Assembly: GCA_028554795.2 (NCBI GenBank)
Contig: CM068838.1
Coordinates: forward strand, 128,685,428 to 128,749,427
DNA: 64,000 bases
Reading direction: 5' to 3'
DNA from: Sinohyriopsis cumingii
Lineage: Eukaryota > Mollusca > Bivalvia > Unionida > Unionidae
A program made the translations under genes and the position numbers. The stretch's first letter is position 1; every line of letters starts with the position of its first letter. Below the pieces are notes generated by a model. That model had not been told where the DNA came from and ran no database searches. It saw only the letters and a program-made list of their open reading frames with translations. Positions 55,330 through 64,000 of this stretch are shown here, piece after piece.

Positions 55330-56700
55330 GTATTTGTTTCTATTAAAAATAATACTGATTTTAAACCCATGCACATAGAGAATGATATAGCTATCTATTA
55401 GTTATTTACAATAAATAAAATAAAAAAGTCAATCAGGTCAAACAGAAATGAACTCAAATTTGGACACGGTCAAGTTTAACATACAATCTTACATTACAAT
55501 ATCATGTAATGAAATAAAATAAAATAAAATAAAACTAACTAACAAAGACGGCAAATTAAATATACATAACGCGTCCCCTCATAAAGGAAAAGAAAGAGTT
55601 ACGCAATACATTTGTTTTTACTGGAATTCAAATATACACGTGTTAAAAAATAATTAAGATGAAATCTTAAGAACACCACGAAATATACATGAAACAAGAT
55701 ATTTCTATACACGTAAACGTGCATCTGGTATTAAATTGTTTCATCCCTTGATGTGCTTGATATCAATGTTATATTCCTGCAACATCAAACTCTACCTTAA
55801 TAATCTCTGATTTTTGTTTTTCATCTTGCCAATGATAGTAAGGGTTTTAATCACTAAACTCAAAAATCTGAGAAGGAGCTAAACCAATGTAGACTTTAAA
55901 GTGCTGTAATGCCAATATCATTGATATACATCCCTTTTCGATTGTGGAATAAGTTCTCTGGTGCTTTTATAATTTCTTAGAAAAATAGCACATTGTATGA
56001 TGTAAACCATTTTTGTCTTTTTGAATCAATACTGCTCCAACCCCAACATCTCTTGCATCAATAGACAGTTTCAATGAAAGATTGAAATTTGGAGATGTAA
56101 GAACTGGTGCACTCTTAAGTAAAACTTTTAACTTATCAAAAGCCTCTTGACATTTTTAGGTCAAGGAAACATGCTTTTCATGCTCAATAAAGTTGTCAGG
56201 AGTTCAGCAATATGGAAAAATTGGAACAAAATTTCCGATAGTATCAGCCATGCTCCCAAATCACTTCAGCTTCTTTTTACTGAGAGGTACAGGGAATTCA
56301 GAGATAGCCTTGACCTTAGCATCTGTTGGTTTAACTTGTCCATGTCCCACGATATATCTTAGAAATGTTAAACAAGCACGGCAAAAATAACTTTTAGATA
56401 AATTAATTGTCAAACTTGCATCAGTGAGTCTGTCAAAGAATTTCTGAATTGTCGCTAAATGATATTTGCAGCGGTCGTTGTAGGTGATGACATCATCGAT
56501 GTAAGCATCACGATTATCTGGACCAGATGTGATCATGTTCATTAATAGTTGAAATGTACTAGGCGATCCTTTCATCCCAAACGGCATCACTTTATATTGA
56601 TAAAGTCCATCTGGAATTACGAAGGCCGAAATTTCCATTGCCCTTTCCGTCAGTGGATTTTGCCAAAATCCTTTCAGAAGGTATAGTTCCCTAATTCCTG
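55330..56700 (-). mobile_element. Gypsy-type LTR retrotransposon fossil, minus strand
   Basis: Parts: reverse transcriptase at about 56,261-56,690 (GFWQNPLTE, MPFGMKGSPSTFQLLMNMIT and the YIDD-type active-site box), RNase H at about 55.86-56.15 kb (TDASDVGVGAVLIQKDK) and an LTR-like segment at 55,330-55,510. Gag and integrase are not recognisable. It is broken in several places and old. It belongs to the same broad family as the fossil at 35.2-37.9 kb. Confidence 0.78.
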
Positions 56701-57299
56701 AAAATGCTTAGTAACAATTCATAATTGTACATCCATGTAGCAAAAGAGAAACGTTATCCTGCAAAATATAAAAAGAAGACCTTTCATGTACAAAGGAAAC
56801 GCAAGAATAGGGTGTGATTTTCCTTAGCCTAGTTTTGCATTTTAAAGGATCTTATATATTCTGCTTATCTATATTACCTTCCAGATACATGAAGTATATT
56901 TACTTAAGATAAAAAAGACGCTGTTGTTTGAGACAAGACAGAGAAAAATTAATCTAAATAGTTCATTTTGACGGTGGAATGACTTTCTTTTGGCAAGGGG
57001 GTGCTTATGGCAATATTTACTTGTTTAAAGGACATGCGGAGGCAACCGAACCTTTTTGGTTTGCGTAGGTATCGAACACACTTTGAACTAAGCTCCTGAT
57101 GGTAAATGAAAGATATACAAAAAGAAGTACGGTCAGATATGGTGGAGACCAAGTGGTGAAAATAAAATAAATGAAAAGAAATGATTATGTTTAGTGAAAT
57201 GTTATAGATCGGCAGAAAGAAAATCGATGACTGGAAGATAATGAAAGTAACCCTAAATAGAAGTACTATATATATAAATAAGAACAATATCAACAGCTA

Positions 57300-58689
57300 G
57301 CTTAGGAAACATGTTTCACAACGCGGTAAAAGACAACTGCATATCAGTATTTACTTTAGGAGCTAACTTAAATTATACGGAGTGATGGTTTCGTCATCCG
57401 TACATGTTTATCTATGACCATCCAGTAGCTTGGTAACGTCAAGCAATTGCAACCTCTTGATCTTTCTCCATAATATTCCGATAATTCATTGCAAGGACTG
57501 AAAGTGTTTAAGTTGAGGTTTTATGATTTGTAGTAATATAATGCTTCTAGAGTGTATGCAATCTAACTATAAAATTTGAAGTCTCGACAAAAGCATCCTC
57601 TAAATGATTATACCTGAACCTTTCAATCTTTTCTTCTCTGAGTTGCTACCAGTTCTTTTCTTCCAGATATAAACGGTACAATCACAGGTCTCTTTCATTT
57701 GTAAGAGAACTTGGAATCTCCCCCTAATGTTAATGTGATGTAATTTAGTTACTTATGTGACATCTAAATATATACATTCATAATCGAATATTTATTATTT
57801 AATATCTACTTACCAAAAATATAAATTGGTAAGCATGTTCTTAAACCAAAGATTTTGTCCTTTTTTTCGTTGTCATTTGACTTTTGTCCGAAAGAGTATT
57901 CTGTGTAAAGTAATTATACCGAAAAATTACTGACGCCAAATTACAGCTGTACAATAAATATTTTAAATTGATAGTTAGCTTATCTCTATATGTGACTCAT
58001 TTCATTGTATGGCATATGTTGCTATAATAATTTCCATTTATGTGTTAACTTTAGTCATTCATTTACCATACGGCTTCCATAAGTATGCTCCCCACCATCA
58101 GTAACGACACAATCCAGATCCTGTCTTTCTTTGCCGATGGTTAGTTTGGAAACAATGAGACGGTTTCTATCAACACACCTCCTCTTTATAGTAACCACTT
58201 ATAATATCCAAGCAGTGCCTGGATTGGAAACGTTCCACTGTATGTATGTATATATGGATGGATGGAGGGACGGACGGACGGACGGATGGATGAGTGGGTG
58301 GGTGGATAAATGGATGTATGGCTGACCGGATGTATGAATGGCTGGATGTATGTATATAGAATGTCTTTTGAGGGATTTGCGGATGAAGCTATGTAAGCAT
58401 ACATGGGTGAAGGGATATATTCGCCTAAAACCTTACAAGACAAGACAATACGAAAGTGTAAAAAATTAATATGTATTATAGGTTTGTGTAAAGAGAATGA
58501 ATATTGTCTTTACATACCCAGTCTTCCAGTTCAAAATCTTGTTGTATTGATAGTGTTAAGTATATTTGATTTAATTGATATTTGATTTAAATTAATCGAT
58601 TGTTTGTTAGTTTTAAAAATTCTTTTCTTCCTTTACATGCTAATGTAATGTAATTTTATTTACTAGATTTTATATTTTCCAGAAATTAG

Positions 58690-58753
<64 letters not shown>

Positions 58754-59008
58754 TGTGTGTGTGTGTAGGCGAGTCGCTTTTGCGTCAGCATTTGTATATA
58801 AGTGTGCAGATTATTCGATATATACATGATCATTCTCCCCTGCCAAAGTGCTACTCTAACAGTCATCGATCACTCTCACATTTTTCTTAATTCTCTCGGC
58901 GTATAGTTTTGTATCTAAGACTGTTTAACGTAGAGACTACTGTTGTATTTAAGCATAAGAAGGAAGAGATAAAAATGAACGTGATGAAATAACTAAATGA
59001 AATCAATT

Positions 59009-59046
<38 letters not shown>

Positions 59047-60100
59047 TATATGAAAAATAGACCCCAAATCCTACCTTGTTGAAAGTTACAATATTCCAAA
59101 CTCTTTCTGGCTCTTGAACTGCAATTATTCCTTAAGTTTGGACCTTTTACACTGATCCCGTCAAATAATATTTATACATTCGTCATGATCATGGGCAACA
59201 TTTATAACAAGTACCTCTGATAAAATGATTCAATCATACATAATCTTACACCTAGAGGGCTGGGAACTGAATGCTAAATTTGTTTTGCACTTCATTTAAA
59301 CTGCATCATGTTGTTACATAATTTGTGACATATCTGTGTGTTGTATTCCAAAATTAAGTATTAATATTGGTTACGGAATATTTATCATAACCTTTACTGT
59401 CTTAAAAGTCGTAGAGACTAGCTTATGGAACAAATCTAAATTTCTATGTCAGTAACTGAGAAACTTTGTTGTTGTTGTTGGTGGTGGTGGTGGTGGTGGA
59501 GAGTAGAGGAGGTTTGTCAACTTGACTTATTCCCTGATATGAACGTCTTACTGCATATCGATAACCCATAAGCACCTGGATCGAATTCACGCGCTGAACC
59601 ATCAATGCAGGATTATGTCTAGGGCTAGGATGACGAGATGTCTGCAGTAAAACATTAGTGTTTGCAAGAAATGTCAAATCATTTTCTATAAACAAATAGC
59701 AATACAGAGGAACGTACCTACGTGTGTCATTGAAAGTCTCGTATTACTCATATGTATAAACGTGCATATATTTTGAGTGTCAGGTTTTATGTAAATATTC
59801 GAAGGTATAATCATTTCCCTTGGTCCAGCTTAAAAAGTACAAACCACAGTAAAGCCATACTTTGTTTCAATTTCAGTATTACATATCATACATATTTTTG
59901 TCTTCAGGGCGACTATATTGATACCTTCATGTATTTCTGCTCTATTGACTGGCCTTAATCAGCAAATCAAATTACCTAAATAAGTCTCACCCCAATTATC
60001 TAAGTATTGGTACCGTTCAAAACTACTTTAATACACTTATAAAAATGTAATCTATCCACACCGTTGACCACATTTGTATGCACAATAGCTCATCAGTGTC
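57300..60100. repeat. Segmental duplication copy 2
   Basis: Counterpart of 43.4-46.05 kb, with the same blocks in the same order (57.47, 57.6-57.7, 58.8, 59.74, 59.97 and 60.02 kb). It also matches 47.64-48.3 kb at 58.0-58.5 kb. No repeat-protein coding array was recognised in this copy. A GGAC/GGAT-type array is at about 58,250-58,345, (TA)n at 58,691-58,750 and 59,011-59,051. Confidence 0.7.
58691..58766. repeat. (TA)n-(GT)n microsatellite
   Basis: TA run followed by a short GT run. Confidence 0.95.
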
Positions 60101-60369
60101 ACCCTGATGTATCCAAACCTTCCAATATCGATATTTTGTTAATATCATTTTTGACATTTACAAAACATAATTACAATTCTCACCTGACTTCAATTGAAGA
60201 TTTAACATTGATTTGGGAATCTTCTATTTAGCATAAGTAAATCCCAAATATGTAGTTAAGAGTTCTAATATATCGAACGTTGTTTCTAGTTCTTTCTTCC
60301 TAATAGAATAAACAATAAATATTGGCTATAAGTGGTCCGAGACCACTGTCTGAACATATACACTTTCAT

Positions 60370-60650
60370 CAGATTTAACTTACATTTCACCTCGGGATGT
60401 CGCGTGGTCGAACTCCGGCCCAGTCATACCAAAGACAAAAATGATGCTAGAATCTGTCTCGCTGGGCGCTCAGCGTAAATAGCATAGTGTTAGGACTGGT
60501 CAGTCGTGGTGTCAGGATAATGTGACACGGTGGGAGATATTGCTACTTATATAAGACATGAGGACCCAGTGCTAGACTTCACTATAAACTGCCACACTGC
60601 AGACATTGTCGCATTATAACTGAACAATTGTTAAAGCTACGTGAAAAATC
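60370..60650 (-). mobile_element. Dispersed repeat with tRNA-like B box, copy 2 (inverted)
   Basis: Inverse counterpart of 53,110-53,410, with ACTGGTCAGTCGTGGTGTCA and AGGATAATGTGACACGG as the clearest blocks. It is followed at 60,712-60,768 by a SINE-tail fragment (GCTGGCCGCCATGAATGACC, CTGACGTTAAACGAC) like the tail of the 34,911 SINE. The DNA from 60.78 to 61.40 kb holds no gene I can support. Confidence 0.7.
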
Positions 60651-61413
60651 CAGTGTAAACACATTGGCTTGGAGCCTATGTCTTGCTGAATTCACCTTTC
60701 ATCAAATATGCTGGCCGCCATGAATGACCTATCATGTACTGAACAACTGACGTTAAACGACAAAAAGCTATTAAGTCTGTCAATAAACACACAAAATGTT
60801 TGTGTTTATCATGAAATGTAGTATGCAGATATGCAACATTTCAAACACGCTGAGGATGTTGGATTTGTGTTATGGGCCAAAGTTCGCCTTAGAAAGGCAC
60901 CACAAATACAAATATATTGATGCATTCTAATGCAATACGTTTAAGTAGCATGAGACATACACGATTCCTCCACACAAGTGAAAATCTCTAAAGGTTTTAT
61001 ATGATTAAATTTGACTTCAAAAAAAACCGAACATTTCACCAAGCTATTTTTCTAGAATGCAATAATTTGGATTTCCATGTTGTTGGGTCAATTTCTCAAT
61101 AAAAGGCGTATCCCAAATACTCGTCCGATATGCACAAGAAATTCTAGATCGCATATTGTGTTTGCTAGTGTTGTTCCACGCACATTTACATCTTGTCAAA
61201 TATAGGGTTTCATCTGGAAACATTCCGCACATTATTGCCCAATGGACCCTTCAGCTGGTCGAGAAATACCAGTTATCGTCTAAAATGTATATCAGTGAGT
61301 GAGGAAATAACTGTTAGCACGGATTCCACATTTTAAAGAATAGACTAACTCCACCTCTGAAAGGTCAGCCACTATCAGCAAAGGATTACTTCTCATTTGT
61401 CGGAAGTAGTAAG

Positions 61414-61629
61414 GTGGGATACTTTACGGACAATGGAAATTCCAGTCAAAACACCCCTGGGACACTTTACGGACAATGGAAATTTAACATGGCGAAAAAT
61501 CGTGGGACACTTTACGGACAAGGGGAATTAACATGGGAATAAATCGTGGGACACTCTACGGACAAGGGGAATTTAACATGGGAATAAATCGTGGGACAAT
61601 CTAAGGACAAGGGGAATTTAACATGGGAT
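61414..61629 (+). repeat. 45-bp subterminal tandem repeats of element C
   Basis: Five units of 44-45 bp, each with GGGACACTTTACGGACAATG then GAAATTTAACATGGGAATAA and ATCGT. The first unit overlaps the element terminus. The GGACAA core is the same kind of motif as the GCGACAA core repeated at the ends of element B. Confidence 0.92.
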
Positions 61630-61676
61630 TTTTTTTTTAAAATTTTTTTTTAAAAAAGGGGTAGGCAATTCAAAGA

Positions 61677-61717
61677 CTATCTCTTTTCGAGAAATATGGC
61701 TGGCCCTGAAAAGGGCC
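61677..61717 (-). terminator. Histone-type 3' end 4
   Basis: Minus strand, 20 nt past the stop: CCCAAA, then a perfect GGCCCT-TTTC-AGGGCC stem-loop (61,702-61,717), AGCCA, and 13 nt after the stem GAAAAGAGATAG (61,677-61,688). The downstream block is identical to that of signal 2 in element B. Confidence 0.87.
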
Positions 61718-61736
61718 TTTGGGTTTTCTTCTGCTT

Positions 61737-62117
61737 CTAATTTCTTCTTTTCCTCCACCAAGTTCTTATTTTATCTCCTACACTCTTCTTCTCTTTCTTT
61801 TTTTTCTTCTCCTCTTCTTTCTTCTCTTCCTCCTCTTCTTTCTTCTTCTTTTCATTTTCTTCTTCTTTTTCAATTTTTTCGTTCCAATTGCGTATTCTTA
61901 TTCTTTCCTCTTCATCCTCCTTCTCCTCCTTGATCTCTTTCATAACACCACTAATCTTGTCCTTTGCTTTCCTTAAGTTATTAATTTCCATCTTCACACG
62001 ATGGGGACTATAGGAATAATGGTCTTCAACCAGTCTTAATAGCATCTGTTCCATTATTCCTAAGTTGTCTAAAACGTCTTGCAAGGTTTGTAATTTGTCC
62101 ATTTGGTTTGACGCCAT
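61737..62117 (-). CDS. Small coiled-coil protein of element C, gene 1
   Basis: 126 residues. The N-terminal 50 residues are helical (MASNQMDKLQTLQDVLDNLG, IMEQMLLRLVEDHYSYSPHR). The middle is a long Glu/Lys coiled coil (residues about 65-110). The end is basic with KIRTWWRKRRN. TATA (GTATAAGAA) and promoter box lie at 62,166-62,204. It ends in a histone-type stem-loop 20 nt after the stop. Function unknown; the frame looks whole. Confidence 0.75.
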   Translation of the reverse strand: MASNQMDKLQTLQDVLDNLGIMEQMLLRLVEDHYSYSPHRVKMEINNLRKAKDKISGVMKEIKEEKEDEEERIRIRNWNEKIEKEEENEKKKKEEEEEKKEEEKKKKKEKKSVGDKIRTWWRKRRN

Positions 62118-62163
62118 CTTCTTTGTATTCTTTGCAGAATGGTTTGAACAACGAACACTGTGG

Positions 62164-62274
62164 GTTCTTATACGAAAAGCGCGAACGTGAAGGAAAACAT
62201 CCCCCTAAAACATAAAATGGATCTTACCTAGATGATGACCCAACATCGCGCGGCCATGAAGGAAAACATCCCCC
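62164..62274 (-). promoter_or_regulatory. Two promoter boxes plus TATA, element C gene 1
   Basis: Minus strand: the box GGGGATGTTTTCCTTCATGG at 62,247-62,274, a second box GGGGATGTTTTCCTTCACGT at 62,179-62,204, then TATAAGAA at about 62,165-62,172. The nearer box stands directly upstream of TATA. Confidence 0.8.
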
Positions 62275-62472
62275 TACTTTCTTATTTCATATAATATAAC
62301 CCTAACTATACTCTCCACATTTGCTAATAAACCCATAATCTACTATTCACACAAACATACCTGAGCTCTTACAAACACACAAACACACTAACACATACCC
62401 TCACAATATCTTAATAAAGAGTTAGTGTTTATTTTCACACTACTCTACCTACACACATTGGCAAATCGATCG

Positions 62473-62513
62473 TTATTTCTTTTCTAGAGTATTGGGTAGC
62501 CCTGAAAAGGGCT
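62473..62513 (-). terminator. Histone-type 3' end 5
   Basis: Minus strand, 29 nt past the stop: AGCCCT-TTTC-AGGGCT (62,498-62,513), ACCCA, and 13 nt after the stem GAAAAGAAATAA (62,473-62,484). Confidence 0.87.
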
Positions 62514-62541
62514 GTTTTTTTTAAACTCCAGATGCACCTAT

Positions 62542-62871
62542 CTAATGGTTGCACCTTCCTGGCCTGGCGCCGCACACGCATCTTCTTCCCCAGTCTTCTT
62601 TCACCTTTCTTCTGGGGAGCGCAGAGGGAGGATGATTCGCTTCAGCACCCCAATCCTCTGTTTCAGGAATATTAAACGACATCATCTCTTCTCTTTTCTT
62701 TTCCTCCTCTTCCCTCTGTCTTCTCTCCTCTTCTTCCTTCTTTATTCTTGCTTCTTCTACTATAGCCTCCGCTGATAGTTCGTTTACTATCCGCCTGGCA
62801 TATTCCAGGTGCATCTGGAGTTCTAACAGTTTCACTATTCTGCTAGTCATTCTTCTGGCTGTGTTGATCAA
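62542..62871 (-). CDS. Small coiled-coil protein of element C, gene 2
   Basis: 109 residues, or 102 if the second Met (62,850) is used. Helical N-terminus (MTSRIVKLLELQMHLEYARR), Glu/Arg/Lys coiled coil at residues about 40-62, then a Pro/Trp-containing part (IPETEDWGAEANHPPSALPR) and a Cys-containing basic end (RRCVCGARPGRCNH). Same layout as its neighbours but no clear sequence identity outside the coil. TATA at 62,906-62,913 and promoter box upstream; histone-type end downstream. Function unknown. Confidence 0.72.
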   Translation of the reverse strand: MINTARRMTSRIVKLLELQMHLEYARRIVNELSAEAIVEEARIKKEEEERRQREEEEKKREEMMSFNIPETEDWGAEANHPPSALPRRKVKEDWGRRCVCGARPGRCNH

Positions 62872-62903
62872 TCAACAAGGGTAGCTGGACTGCCGAACGA
62901 GTT

Positions 62904-63035
62904 TCAATTTATACTGAAAGCGCGGACGTGAAGGAAAACATCCCCCTAAAAACATAAAATTCATCTTACCTAGATCATGACCAAAAAAACAACAACAACG
63001 CGCGGACCTAAAAGAAACACTCGCTCACTTTTTTA
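62904..63035 (-). promoter_or_regulatory. Promoter boxes plus TATA, element C gene 2
   Basis: Minus strand: variant box GAGTGTTTCTTTTAGGTCCG at about 63,001-63,026, main box GGGGATGTTTTCCTTCACGT followed by CCGCGC at 62,920-62,946, then TATAAATT at 62,906-62,913. Both boxes share the CCGCGC end. Confidence 0.8.
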
Positions 63036-63272
63036 TGCTACCCATCACTTCAATAGACTATCCACATACGCAAAGCAATCCAATCTAACCCCAAATATAC
63101 ACCTCAAACAGCCCCCCAAAAAAAAACAAACATCATTTTAATCTACTATCCACACCAACCTACTTTATCACTTACAAACACAATCACACCAACACATACC
63201 CTCAAAATTTTTAAGAAAGAGTTAGTGTTTATTTTCACACTACTCTACCTACACACATTGGCAAATTAATAG

Positions 63273-63313
63273 TTATTTCTTTTCTAGAGTATTGGGTAGC
63301 CCTGAAAAGGGCT
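63273..63313 (-). terminator. Histone-type 3' end 6
   Basis: Minus strand, 30 nt past the stop: AGCCCT-TTTC-AGGGCT (63,298-63,313), ACCCA, and 13 nt after the stem GAAAAGAAATAA (63,273-63,284). It is the same as signal 5 over the whole 41 nt, and the ~100 bp beyond it are also nearly identical (TGCCAATGTGTGTAGGTAGA block), so genes 2 and 3 share a duplicated 3' flank. Confidence 0.87.
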
Positions 63314-63342
63314 GTTTTTTTGTTTTGCTATGGCATTCTTTT

Positions 63343-63708
63343 TTAGTTTCTAAGAATGCGATGTCCTCTGAGGATAGACTTTCTGGCGATAGGTCTGCTT
63401 CTTCGGAAAGAGAAGAAGAATTCTTTGGTGTCGATACGACAATCGACAAAGCCTCTGTCAGCTTCAGGTTGTTGCTGCTGCTGCTGCTGTTGTTGTTGCT
63501 GCTGTTGCTGCTGTCTCTGAAGTCTGTACTTCTCTGTCCATTCTTCTTTCTCCTTGTTCATTTCTTCTCTGAAGAGCTCTTCTATCAGGTCTTCAGTGAT
63601 TTTTAACATTCTCACATTCTCTATTTCTTCTGGCTTCGGTATCAGACTGTGTCTGACCCTATGCAGATTCACGTAGGCTTCGTTGAGCTTAGCTAGTTTG
63701 GAGCACAT
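63343..63708 (-). CDS. Small coiled-coil protein of element C, gene 3 (MCSKLAKLNEAY family)
   Basis: 121 residues. The N-terminus MCSKLAKLNEAYVNLHRVRH, the segment EDLIEELFREEMNKEKEEWT, a poly-Gln run of about 20 residues encoded by mixed CAG/CAA, and the tail RGFVDCRIDTKEFFFSFRRS parallel the element B gene at 20,880-21,233 over the whole length. The poly-Gln run is longer here. I chose the internal Met because TATA (63,761-63,769) and the box (63,775-63,800) lie inside the upstream in-frame extension. It ends in a histone-type stem-loop. Confidence 0.8.
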   Translation of the reverse strand: MCSKLAKLNEAYVNLHRVRHSLIPKPEEIENVRMLKITEDLIEELFREEMNKEKEEWTEKYRLQRQQQQQQQQQQQQQQQPEADRGFVDCRIDTKEFFFSFRRSRPIARKSILRGHRILRN

Positions 63709-63760
63709 TTTCTTAGGAGGATGAGTCGACAATGGATGGCTAGACTGGAAACAACCCCGG

Positions 63761-63800
63761 TTATTATAGTGAAAGCGCGGACGTGAAGGAAAACATCCCC
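63761..63800 (-). promoter_or_regulatory. Promoter box plus TATA, element C gene 3
   Basis: Minus strand: GGGGATGTTTTCCTTCACGT then CCGCGC (63,775-63,800), followed after a few bases by CTATAATAA (63,761-63,769). The CACACGGTTT sequence next to the box is also present next to the matching box in element B (21,325). Confidence 0.82.
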
Positions 63801-63914
63801 CACACGGTTTTCGAGCCGCAACGTTCATGAGAGGGATAGTAAGAAATGAAAGAGCATCAATCCAACATTCTTATAGCTAAACAAAAGACAAAGGCATTTT
63901 TTTTCTAAACACAA

Positions 63915-63922
63915 CATTTTTT
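63915..63922 (-). terminator. AATAAA poly(A) signal, element C
   Basis: Minus-strand GAATAAAAAATGTTGTG. Element B has GAAATAAAAATGTTGTG at 21,449, past its protease gene, so a protease gene probably follows just outside the window. Confidence 0.55.
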
Positions 63923-64000
63923 ATTCAAAAAATCACTTAACACTAAACAACAACATTTTTAACAATAAACCAACACTATAACATCAAACCATTTTTTTCT

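Larger units (their letters stand above)
61405..64000 (-). mobile_element. Element C: left end of a Polinton-like element (continues past window)
   Basis: Begins AGTAGTAAGGTGGGATACTT and continues ACGGACAATGGAAATTCCAG, resembling the element B terminus (AGTAGTGTAGTGGGTACGCC...GCGACAATGGAAAATCCAG). Three small minus-strand genes follow, each with the shared promoter box and each ending in a histone-type stem-loop. The third is a close relative of the last gene of element B. The window ends in the region that in element B precedes the protease 3' end. The right end is outside the window. The visible genes look whole. Confidence 0.85.

Noticed and set aside
61719-61976. Plus-strand frame of Leu/Phe/Ser runs
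   Set aside because: It is the antisense of the Glu/Lys coiled-coil gene of element C, which has a promoter box, TATA and a 3' end signal on the minus strand.

Overview
The window looks like nuclear DNA of a marine invertebrate, most likely a mollusc. It is AT-rich and full of (TA)n, (GA)n and (CATA)n microsatellites. It carries tRNA-derived SINEs and short dispersed repeats of molluscan type, and one secreted Gly/Asn/Tyr-rich repeat protein that resembles a shell-matrix protein. The species call is inference. I found only one convincing intact host gene; everything else recognisable is mobile DNA, fossils or simple repeats.

Layout. 1-5.4 kb: SINE copy, microsatellites, a 154-bp foldback palindrome and a minisatellite. 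About 5.45-14.86 kb: an old, heavily decayed Polinton (element A, plus strand) with remnants of protein-primed DNA polymerase B, capsid genes and protease. 14.9-20.45 kb: gene-free. 20,458-33,491: a bounded 13-kb Polinton-like element (element B) with 55-bp terminal inverted repeats, a 6-bp target duplication, protease, double-jelly-roll major capsid protein, penton-type minor capsid, integrase, packaging ATPase, a BIR-domain protein and several small proteins, but no recognisable polymerase. 33.5-38.7 kb: SINE, Gypsy-type LTR retrotransposon fossil, minisatellite. 39.0-41.4 kb: a third, decayed Polinton piece (element D). 43.4-60.1 kb: repeatedly duplicated host sequence with the repeat-protein gene (51.35-51.90 kb), a decayed paralogue (44.3-45.25 kb), a gene fragment (51.06 kb), a second Gypsy fossil (55.7-56.7 kb) and inverted copies of a dispersed repeat. 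61,405-64,000: the left end of a fourth Polinton-like element (element C) that runs off the window.

The most interesting signal is in elements B and C. Six small genes end not in a clear poly(A) signal but in a metazoan histone-type 3' end: a 16-nt stem-loop (6-bp stem, TTTC loop), mostly with ACCCA-like flanks, then exactly 13 nt later a purine block GAARAGRAATWR-like that resembles the U7-snRNA-binding histone downstream element. The spacing is 13 nt in all six. Four of these genes have a shared ~26-bp box directly upstream of a TATA box; the other two share a divergent promoter with TATA, CCAAT and CRE/ATF sites. In contrast the structural and ATPase regions have AATAAA signals. I infer that the element's small genes are expressed like replication-dependent histone genes (S phase, SLBP/U7 processing), while virion genes use ordinary polyadenylation. 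I do not know of this having been described for Polintons.
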